A stretch of DNA of 11,842 nt from Candidatus Kaiserbacteria bacterium (GTDB lineage: Bacteria > Patescibacteriota > Minisyncoccia > Phycocordibacterales > JABAAK01). The position numbers were made by a program, and so were the translations under genes. The stretch is from contig JABABE010000044.1 of the NCBI GenBank assembly GCA_014238395.1, positions 1 through 11,842 of the forward strand, written 5' to 3'. The notes beneath the pieces were generated by a model that saw only the letters and a program-made list of their open reading frames with translations, was not told where the DNA came from and ran no database searches. Shown here piece by piece: positions 7,110-11,842 of this stretch (position 1 is the first letter of the stretch; every line of letters begins with the position of its first letter).

Positions 7110-8414
7110 ATGCACAAGACAAAACTTTCTACATTAATAGTTTTTCTTATTTCAGGAGCTTTTTTTATGGGAATTTTTGTTGGATCAAATAATACAAGAG
7201 ATGGATTTGGCACAAAAAATATTTCTGTGCAAGACAAAAAGTTTGAGAGATATTCACCAATTATAAGAAAAGATTTGCCAAGTGATTTTAAAGATGTGAA
7301 TTTTAATGAGTTTTTTGAAGTTTGGAGAACCATAGAAGAGCACTATGTACCAAAACCAGAACTTGTAGATAGCAAAATATCCAAAACTAAAGAAAAATTG
7401 CCCACAAGAGAGGAAGTATTGTGGAATTCTATAAGAGGGATAACACACTCAATTGAAGATCCATATACAGTTTTTTTACCTCCAGTAGAATCAGTAGAGT
7501 TTAATAAAGAAATTGTTACTGGAGATATAGAGGGTATCGGTGTGTATATTGGAAACAGGAATGGTGCCTTGACTGTCATCAGTCCGATAAAAAACACACC
7601 TGCATATAGAGCAGGATTAAAAAGCAGGGATGTAATAGTTGAAATAGATGGAAAAACAACAAAAGATCTTTCTGTGTACGAAGCATCTAAATTGATTCGC
7701 GGTGAAGTTGACACAGCTGTTGTGCTTGGTATTTTGAGAAAAGGGAATGATGAAATAATAGATATATCTGTAAAAAGAGGTGTGATACAAACACCAAATG
7801 TAGAATACAAAACCACAGACGATGTCTTTATTATCACAATAAGTACTTTCAATGAAAAGACACCAAGGTTGTTTAGTAAGGCTATGAGAGAATTTTACTC
7901 ATCAAATACTGACAAATTGATTATAGATTTAAGAAATAACCCTGGTGGTATTTTAGATGTAGCAGTTTTTATTTCTAGTTTTTTTGTAAAGAAAGAAACT
8001 CCTATACTTTATCAATATGATGGAGATGGATCATTGCTTACTTATGCTACAAAAAAGTCAAGAAATAAATACATAGACGAAGTTAACCCAAAGATATTTA
8101 TTTTAGTAAATGGTGCCAGTGCATCTGCTTCTGAAATCTTAGCTGGTGCCTTGCGTCACTACACAAATGCTGTGTTATTAGGTACAAATACATTTGGGAA
8201 AGGTTCTATTCAAGAATTGATACCAATAGCAAAAAATTCCACATTAAAATTAACCATAGCACACTGGCTGCTTCCAGATAAATCATCTATATCCGACAAA
8301 GGGATTGAAGTTGATATAGAGTATGAAAACCCGGATTATGACAATGAAATATTTCATTTTGATGATGAAGGTGATTTATTAATCGAATTTGCATTAAAGA
8401 AAATAAGAGGGTAG
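7110..8414 (+). CDS. S41 family C-terminal processing peptidase (Ctp/Prc-like)
   Basis: A 434-residue, membrane-tethered, envelope-facing serine protease. The N-terminal hydrophobic segment (about 6-25) acts as an uncleaved anchor or signal peptide. A helical S41 N-terminal region (about 64-130) includes [10 protein letters not shown] and [12 protein letters not shown]. The PDZ domain spans about 138-224 ([31 protein letters not shown]). The protease core spans about 235-405, with [10 protein letters not shown] (271-280), [11 protein letters not shown] (333-343) and TFGKGSIQ (361-368). Catalytic Ser339 and Lys364 are 25 apart and Gln368 four further on, exactly as in E. coli Prc. The family trims or degrades proteins from their C-termini; substrates here are unknown. 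It heads an operon with rplI (4-bp gap) and the aldolase. Confidence 0.95.
   Translation: MHKTKLSTLIVFLISGAFFMGIFVGSNNTRDGFGTKNISVQDKKFERYSPIIRKDLPSDFKDVNFNEFFEVWRTIEEHYVPKPELVDSKISKTKEKLPTREEVLWNSIRGITHSIEDPYTVFLPPVESVEFNKEIVTGDIEGIGVYIGNRNGALTVISPIKNTPAYRAGLKSRDVIVEIDGKTTKDLSVYEASKLIRGEVDTAVVLGILRKGNDEIIDISVKRGVIQTPNVEYKTTDDVFIITISTFNEKTPRLFSKAMREFYSSNTDKLIIDLRNNPGGILDVAVFISSFFVKKETPILYQYDGDGSLLTYATKKSRNKYIDEVNPKIFILVNGASASASEILAGALRHYTNAVLLGTNTFGKGSIQELIPIAKNSTLKLTIAHWLLPDKSSISDKGIEVDIEYENPDYDNEIFHFDDEGDLLIEFALKKIRG
8407..8411 (+). promoter_or_regulatory. Shine-Dalgarno-like site of rplI
   Basis: GAGGG sits 7 bases before the rplI ATG at 8419, inside the last codons of the protease gene. 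It contrasts with the first genes of transcription units in this window, which have no such site. It supports translation of rplI from an internal position of a polycistronic mRNA. Confidence 0.45.
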
Positions 8415-8418
8415 TGAT

Positions 8419-8856
8419 ATGAAAGTAATTCTTAAAGTAGATATAAAAAATCTAGGTAAAAAAGATTCTGTGGTTGATGTTAAACCTGGGTATGCCTACA
8501 ACAACCTAATACCAAGGGGGCTTGCTACTGAAGCTAGTCAGACAAACATAAAAATAATTGAGGCTAAAAATATAAAAATCGAGCAAGAAAAAAAACAGAG
8601 TGTAGATTATCTTAGAAAAATGTTTTTAAAGATACCGGATCAAATAGAAATAAAAGAAGAGACTACTAAAAGTGGAAAGTTATTTCACACAATAAAATCA
8701 AGACAAATATTAAACTACCTTCATGAATCTGGAATAGATTTAAATCAAAATTCTATATATATAGATAAAGATATCAAAACCACAGGAAGTTTTGATATAA
8801 TATTTAAGACAGATAGTTTAAAAAAGAAAAGTAAATTAATAATCACAAAAAAATGA
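8419..8856 (+). CDS. rplI: 50S ribosomal protein L9 (bL9)
   Basis: 145 residues, close to the 148-150 of most bL9. The N-terminal rRNA-binding domain is clear: [15 protein letters not shown] (1-15), [19 protein letters not shown] (18-36). A long connecting helix (about 41-72) is followed by the C-terminal domain (about 75-145), which is much less conserved but keeps the GKLF-x-x-I segment (86-92) usual for the family. bL9 projects from the L1-stalk side of the large subunit and influences frame maintenance. The gene lies 4 bp after the protease stop and its TGA overlaps the aldolase start as ATGA. Pairing with the protease and aldolase is not the usual rpsF-rpsR-rplI arrangement. Confidence 0.95.
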   Translation: MKVILKVDIKNLGKKDSVVDVKPGYAYNNLIPRGLATEASQTNIKIIEAKNIKIEQEKKQSVDYLRKMFLKIPDQIEIKEETTKSGKLFHTIKSRQILNYLHESGIDLNQNSIYIDKDIKTTGSFDIIFKTDSLKKKSKLIITKK

Positions 8857-9839
8857 CAAAAGACATAATTAACAAAATATTTCAAGGACACAAAGGCATA
8901 CTTGCAGCAGATGAAAGCAATAAAACTATAATAAAAAGATTAACTGCACTATCCGTAGATGGTAGTGAGGAAAACATAACAAAATACAGAAACACACTTT
9001 TTGGGACGAACAACTTAAACAACTTCATTAGTGGAATTATTTTATACAAAGACACATTAGAAAAACAGCAAATTAATGGGCTAAAGGTTCCGGAATTCCT
9101 GATGTCAAAAAATATAATACCTGGAATAAAAGTGGATGGTGGTCTAGAAAATTTTAATGACAGTGATACAGAATCATACACAAAAGGGTTAGCTGAATTA
9201 AAAGAGAATTGTGAAAATTATTATAAATTAGGTGCAAGATTTAGTAAATGGAGGAGTGTATTTTTCATATCTACAGAAAACAGCAGCCCTACTGATGAGT
9301 TGATAGAAAAAAATACAGACGATCTTGCCTCTTATGCAAAAATTTCACAAGAAGCAGGTTTGGTTCCTTTCATAGAACCAGAAATATTACGAGATGGAGA
9401 GCACAGTATCGAAGAAACAAAAGAAGTTTTTAATAGAGTCTTCAAAAGTTTGTTTGAGAAATTAACTGAAAAAGACGTAGATTTTGAGTCATTAATACTT
9501 AAAACATCCTTTGTCGTATCTGGATCTATGTTGCCAGAGGATGACACAAAAATAGTACAAAAAGAAACAGTAGAAATATTTAAGAAATATATACCAGAAA
9601 AAATGGGAGGAATAGTTTTCTTATCTGGAGGATTAACACCTGAACAATCTTTTTCTTATCTTCATGCTGTTATAGAAGAATCAGAAAAGGAAGGCTTTTT
9701 GATACCAATTTCTTTCTCATACAGTAGGGCACTGCAGAATAACGCGATGCTGCATTGGTCAAAAAACACAGATGATGTGATTACAACACAAGAGGTTTTT
9801 TCTAAAGATTTGAAAAAAGCTTCAGACGCTCTCCAATAA
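8853..9839 (+). CDS. Class I fructose-bisphosphate aldolase
   Basis: 328 residues of the Schiff-base class I aldolase family, which splits fructose 1,6-bisphosphate into dihydroxyacetone phosphate and glyceraldehyde 3-phosphate in cytoplasmic glycolysis. Landmark residues match the muscle enzyme: AADES (18-22, Asp20), GIKVDGG (91-97, Lys93), [11 protein letters not shown] (127-137, Lys132), FIEPEIL (173-179, Glu175), Schiff-base Lys217 in LILKTSF, exactly 42 residues after Glu175 as in the muscle enzyme, phosphate-binding LSGG (257-260), and SYSRALQ (289-295, Arg292). The usual Lys-Pro-Asn after the catalytic lysine is Lys-Thr-Ser here, and the usual SYGRALQ is SYSRALQ. The start overlaps the rplI stop by 4 bases, so coupling is likely. 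No Shine-Dalgarno is evident. Confidence 0.93.
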   Translation: MTKDIINKIFQGHKGILAADESNKTIIKRLTALSVDGSEENITKYRNTLFGTNNLNNFISGIILYKDTLEKQQINGLKVPEFLMSKNIIPGIKVDGGLENFNDSDTESYTKGLAELKENCENYYKLGARFSKWRSVFFISTENSSPTDELIEKNTDDLASYAKISQEAGLVPFIEPEILRDGEHSIEETKEVFNRVFKSLFEKLTEKDVDFESLILKTSFVVSGSMLPEDDTKIVQKETVEIFKKYIPEKMGGIVFLSGGLTPEQSFSYLHAVIEESEKEGFLIPISFSYSRALQNNAMLHWSKNTDDVITTQEVFSKDLKKASDALQ

Positions 9840-9840
9840 A

Positions 9841-9855
9841 ATATCAATCTGATAT
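9841..9855. terminator. Hairpin at the convergent aldolase/ybaK junction
   Basis: ATATCA (9841-9846) and TGATAT (9850-9855) form a perfect 6-bp stem with a 3-base loop, and the left arm contains the ybaK stop codon. On the minus strand the stem is followed by TTTATT, so it could act as a weak intrinsic terminator for the rpmA-ybaK transcript. The plus strand has no T-run directly after it. The stem has only one G-C pair. Confidence 0.35.
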
Positions 9856-10353
9856 GTCAACAATATTCGGTGTAAAGAATTTTTTGTAATCAATTGATTT
9901 CATATATAAACTTGCCTTTCTGTCGCCACAATTAAAAACAATACGATCGTTATCAAAAATACTATTATCTGTATACAAAGGTATTTCAAAAAAAATATTA
10001 GATACTGGTGGCACACCTCCTGGTTTAACACCATCTGTTATCTTAAAAAGTTCACTTGCAGATGCAAACCTTATGTCTGATATCTGCAGCATTTTTTTAA
10101 GTTTTTTTGGATTAAATTTTTTATCTCCAGGAACACACACTTGAACAAAGAATGCTTCCGATTTTTTTGTTTTCTTGCATCTTAATATTAAAGCCTTAAC
10201 ACCTTCAGACAAAGAACAGTCACCTCTTATTTTGCAAGCATCTTCACTTGTTAGAGCTTCGGTTTTATGTACAGTCAATTGAAAGTCAATATTTTTACTA
10301 GTTAGTAGAGATGTGATTTTATTTACTAGAGGGTGTAAATTTTCATTTAACAT
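9844..10353 (-). CDS. YbaK/EbsC-family aminoacyl-tRNA deacylase
   Basis: 169 residues matching the YbaK/ProXp domain, which hydrolyses mischarged tRNA (for example Cys- or Ala-tRNA-Pro) in trans. Visible features are the [16 protein letters not shown] segment (29-44), a KALIL strand (53-57), [15 protein letters not shown] (84-98) with the family's PGDKK core, [25 protein letters not shown] (104-128) with the substrate-pocket GGVPP, and a C-terminal [20 protein letters not shown] stretch matching the family's FN-x-G...M-x-x-x-D pattern. Which mischarged tRNA it edits cannot be read from the sequence. It overlaps the 3' end of rpmA by 11 bases, so the two are probably co-transcribed. No Shine-Dalgarno was seen. 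Confidence 0.88.
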   Translation of the reverse strand: MLNENLHPLVNKITSLLTSKNIDFQLTVHKTEALTSEDACKIRGDCSLSEGVKALILRCKKTKKSEAFFVQVCVPGDKKFNPKKLKKMLQISDIRFASASELFKITDGVKPGGVPPVSNIFFEIPLYTDNSIFDNDRIVFNCGDRKASLYMKSIDYKKFFTPNIVDISD

Positions 10354-10615
10354 TTACTATAGATTTTACAGAGGAATGACCAGTAAACTTTGTTACTCGT
10401 TTTTTTGAAAAAGAAACAAATCCATCTTTTTTCGCAAAAAGTGTATGATCCTTACCAACACCAACTCCAGAACCAGGGATACATTTTGTTCCTCTTTGTC
10501 TTACAATGATTTGTCCACAAGATACAGGAGAACCACAACCTTTTTTTACACCAAGGTATTTTGGATTTGAGTCTCTTAGGTTTTTTGCCGAACCTCCGGC
10601 TTTCCTATGTGCCAT
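10343..10615 (-). CDS. rpmA: 50S ribosomal protein L27 (bL27)
   Basis: 90 residues; bL27 reaches toward the peptidyl-transferase centre of the large subunit. The mature N-terminus [16 protein letters not shown] (1-16) is directly at the start codon, so there is no cleaved Firmicutes-type extension. [11 protein letters not shown] (34-44), [16 protein letters not shown] (50-65) and VSFSKK (67-72) complete the family pattern. The protein has Cys27, Cys33 and Cys45, positions that are not cysteine in E. coli L27. It is transcribed away from the small membrane-protein gene, sharing the CATG at 10613-10616, and leads the ybaK-type gene. It is separated from rplU by about 6 kb. Confidence 0.96.
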   Translation of the reverse strand: MAHRKAGGSAKNLRDSNPKYLGVKKGCGSPVSCGQIIVRQRGTKCIPGSGVGVGKDHTLFAKKDGFVSFSKKRVTKFTGHSSVKSIVNVK

Positions 10616-10949
10616 GTTTTATAGTATATATAATATAGTGTCACAAAGCAACATAATTATATACTCAATTTTTTCAATTTTTTTTGCTAGTTTTTTTGGA
10701 TTTTTTCTGGGTCGATATAGTGCATACAATGAAAAATCAAATCGAACTCAAATACTTATAGAAGATATTCCTATAGATAAAAACTTTCTCAATGCTGCAG
10801 ATGCTGTATTTGCATCCAAAGCTGGTAACAGATATTATCCTGTGTTCTGCAACGGTCATGAAAATATTAGTGAAAAAAATAAAATAAAATTCGAAAGTGC
10901 AGAAATTGCAGAAAAGAATGGATATGCAATAGCAAAATCTTGTGCATAA
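10614..10949 (+). CDS. Small membrane-anchored protein with degenerate Ada-like domain
   Basis: 111 residues from ATG 10614; the open frame extends further left but only through rpmA, so that part is rejected. A GTG at 10638 is an alternative start. One membrane segment (about 13-33) is followed by a linker and a compact C-terminal domain (about 64-110): [16 protein letters not shown], then [15 protein letters not shown]-x-x-G-Y and a final KSCA. This resembles the Ada zinc-binding module (Y-C-x-P-x-C ... EN-x-x-F ... A-x-x-G-F-x-P-C-x-x-C), but only two of the four Ada cysteines remain (Cys79, Cys110; Tyr75 and Ala107 take the other places). Similar YYP-x-x-C domains occur in CPR proteins, from memory. 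Function is unknown. The domain probably lies outside the membrane, since the short N-terminus carries no positive charge and Arg34 follows the membrane segment; orientation is uncertain. Confidence 0.72.
   Translation: MFYSIYNIVSQSNIIIYSIFSIFFASFFGFFLGRYSAYNEKSNRTQILIEDIPIDKNFLNAADAVFASKAGNRYYPVFCNGHENISEKNKIKFESAEIAEKNGYAIAKSCA
10623..10651 (-). promoter_or_regulatory. Promoter of rpmA (leaderless type)
   Basis: On the minus strand TATACT (10628-10623) ends 7 bases before the rpmA ATG at 10615, with TTGCTT (10651-10646) 17 bp upstream as a weak -35. On the plus strand the same AT-rich block contains TATAAT (10629-10634), but this lies inside the small membrane-protein frame and would give a transcript starting after its candidate start codons. 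Confidence 0.5.
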
Positions 10950-10953
10950 TATA

Positions 10954-10959
10954 TATATA
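10954..10959 (+). promoter_or_regulatory. Possible -10 box before the LOG gene
   Basis: A TA-repeat (10949-10960) contains TATATA (10954-10959), ending 5 bases before the ATG at 10965; CATAAT at 10945-10950 is an alternative, 14 bases before it. The run overlaps the stop of the upstream small gene (10947-10949). It fits the leaderless pattern, but a TA-repeat in AT-rich DNA is weak evidence. Confidence 0.3.
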
Positions 10960-10964
10960 TAGTT

Positions 10965-11672
10965 ATGAAAAAAGTTTCAATATTTCAAATTTTAAAAGAA
11001 TCTACAAGCGTTTTTTTTGAAACCTTTTTTGGTTTTATGGTTTTAAGAAAGTTTAGTAAGTATGCTGTAATACTTGGTGCACACACACAAACATTAGCAA
11101 CACCAGAAAACTCATCTATTGATTTTTATGAAGATTCAAAAGCAATAGGTGCAGGACTTGCGTCTAGAGATTTTACAGTTTTAACTGGTGGGGGACCAGG
11201 AATAATGAAAAATGCAAATGAAGGAGCATTTATGAGTTCTAAAAAAGGACACGGTCATTCTGTATCAATAACCATACCGATAGCGTCAGAACAACAAAAA
11301 AATAAATATTTTGAAGATACTTTTAATGTAGACAGTTTTAGATCAAGAAAATATTTGCTTCGTGTTTATTCTGAAGTTTTTATTTTTATGCCTGGAGGAT
11401 TTGGAACACTGGATGAGCTTTTTATGCTTTTAACAATAACAGCAACAGGGAAGATTGAAAAACCAATAATAATCTTGTATGGAAAAAAGTTTTGGGCTCC
11501 TTTGATTGATTTTATGAAAAATCAATTGTTAGAAAAACATGGTGCGATTGAAAAGAGTTCTCTAAATCTATTTGTTGTTTTAAATGATCCAGATGAGGTG
11601 ATATATTATATTGAAAAAAATTATAACGAAAATTCTTTTGATAAAAATATAACAAAGAGCATAAATGCTTAA
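10965..11672 (+). CDS. LOG-family nucleotide phosphoribohydrolase (TIGR00730-like)
   Basis: 235 residues with the Rossmann-like LOG/lysine-decarboxylase-like fold. Characterised members cleave nucleoside 5'-monophosphates (AMP, cytokinin nucleotides) into base and ribose 5-phosphate. Signature motifs are GGGPGIMKNANEGA (75-88), the R-x-R-K segment SFRSRKYLL (124-132), and PGGFGTLDELF (143-153), with Glu151 as the expected catalytic acid. The N-terminal 30 residues are an extra hydrophobic or amphipathic helix before the first strand (AVILGAH, 34-40); the common FGSAR there is LGAHT. The old 'lysine decarboxylase' label for this family is not supported by characterised members. It lies 15 bp after the small membrane protein and 6 bp before thyA, so it may be co-transcribed with thyA in nucleotide metabolism. 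Confidence 0.92.
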   Translation: MKKVSIFQILKESTSVFFETFFGFMVLRKFSKYAVILGAHTQTLATPENSSIDFYEDSKAIGAGLASRDFTVLTGGGPGIMKNANEGAFMSSKKGHGHSVSITIPIASEQQKNKYFEDTFNVDSFRSRKYLLRVYSEVFIFMPGGFGTLDELFMLLTITATGKIEKPIIILYGKKFWAPLIDFMKNQLLEKHGAIEKSSLNLFVVLNDPDEVIYYIEKNYNENSFDKNITKSINA

Positions 11673-11678
11673 TTTATT

Positions 11679-11842
11679 ATGTTTTTTTCTAAACTTAAAA
11701 GACACCAAGAGTATCAATATTTAGACATTCTCTCAGAAATCATTAAAAACGGCACAGAAAGGACTGGCAGAAACGCTTCAACAAAATCATTGTTTGCAAA
11801 GCAAATAAGATTTGATCTAAAAAAGGGGTTTCCAGCAATGAC
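11679..11842 (+). CDS. thyA: Thymidylate synthase, 5' end only (partial)
   Basis: From ATG 11679, 54 codons run off the right edge. HQEYQYLDILSEIIKNGTER (9-28) and KQIRFDLKKGFPAMT match the N-terminus of ThyA, which methylates dUMP to dTMP with methylene-tetrahydrofolate. The dUMP-phosphate-binding loop, DRTGTGT in E. coli, reads GRNASTKSLF (30-39), so Arg31 is the presumed phosphate-binding Arg. This is the shorter 'RN-x-x-T-x-S-x-F' variant I recall from some viral and unusual ThyA proteins. It follows the LOG gene by 6 bp. The active-site cysteine region lies outside the window, so catalytic integrity cannot be judged. Confidence 0.85.
   Translation, partial: MFFSKLKRHQEYQYLDILSEIIKNGTERTGRNASTKSLFAKQIRFDLKKGFPAM

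Noticed and set aside
10506..10613. N-terminal extension of the small membrane protein across rpmA
   Set aside because: The extra 36 codons are antisense to conserved bL27 codons; the protein makes sense as a membrane-anchored protein only from the ATG at 10614 or the GTG at 10638.
1..11842. Recoded TGA (Gly or Trp), as in some CPR lineages
   Set aside because: rplI, rpmA and ybaK end at TGA at their normal family lengths, no gene has an in-frame TGA, and Trp is TGG.
1..11842. tRNA, rRNA, CRISPR arrays, insertion sequences or a hidden defence or mobile island
   Set aside because: No repeat-spacer periodicity, no transposase or integrase motifs, no tRNA-like cloverleaf in the short spacers, and composition is even across the window.

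Overview
The window looks like a gene-dense, AT-rich stretch (roughly 30% G+C by eye) of the chromosome of a small-genome bacterium. The best guess is the Candidate Phyla Radiation (Patescibacteria), probably a Parcubacteria-like lineage. Reasons: very short spacers and overlapping genes, housekeeping genes shuffled relative to model bacteria (rplU and rpmA are apart and on opposite strands), a compact LOG protein, and a small membrane protein with a C-terminal degenerate Ada-like domain of a kind I recall from these genomes. Presence of bL9 argues against those CPR groups I recall as lacking it. The genetic code is standard: TGA serves as stop in rplI, rpmA and ybaK, and Trp is TGG.

Layout, left to right. 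(1) 1-138, minus: 5' end of a YqeY/GatB-like gene, divergent from (2) 163-2853, plus: a large P-type cation ATPase with an unusual ion-binding site, followed with overlap by (3) rmuC (2846-3781), then (4) rplU (3820-4152) with a likely intrinsic terminator. (5) dnaB (4286-5683) runs convergently into (6) cysS (minus, 5680-7074 or 7095); the two share 4 bases and a perfect 10-bp inverted repeat. (7) Divergent from cysS is a tight plus-strand operon: S41 C-terminal processing protease (7110-8414), rplI (8419-8856) and class I fructose-bisphosphate aldolase (8853-9839). (8) This converges on a minus-strand pair, rpmA (10343-10615) and a YbaK-type tRNA deacylase (9844-10353). (9) Divergent from rpmA are a small membrane-anchored protein (about 10614-10949), a LOG-family phosphoribohydrolase (10965-11672) and the 5' end of a thymidylate synthase (from 11679).

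Functionally this is core-cell content: translation (bL21, bL27, bL9, CysRS, YbaK editing, possibly YqeY), replication and DNA upkeep (DnaB, RmuC, ThyA), glycolysis (aldolase), membrane transport and envelope proteolysis. No mobile element, CRISPR array, rRNA or tRNA gene is visible. The most interesting signal is regulatory: almost every gene that starts a transcription unit has a TATAAT-like box ending only 6-11 bases before its ATG, which implies leaderless or nearly leaderless mRNAs, while an operon-internal gene (rplI) has a Shine-Dalgarno-like GAGG. No clear new multi-gene system was found; the oddities are at the level of promoters, convergent-junction hairpins and individual protein variants.
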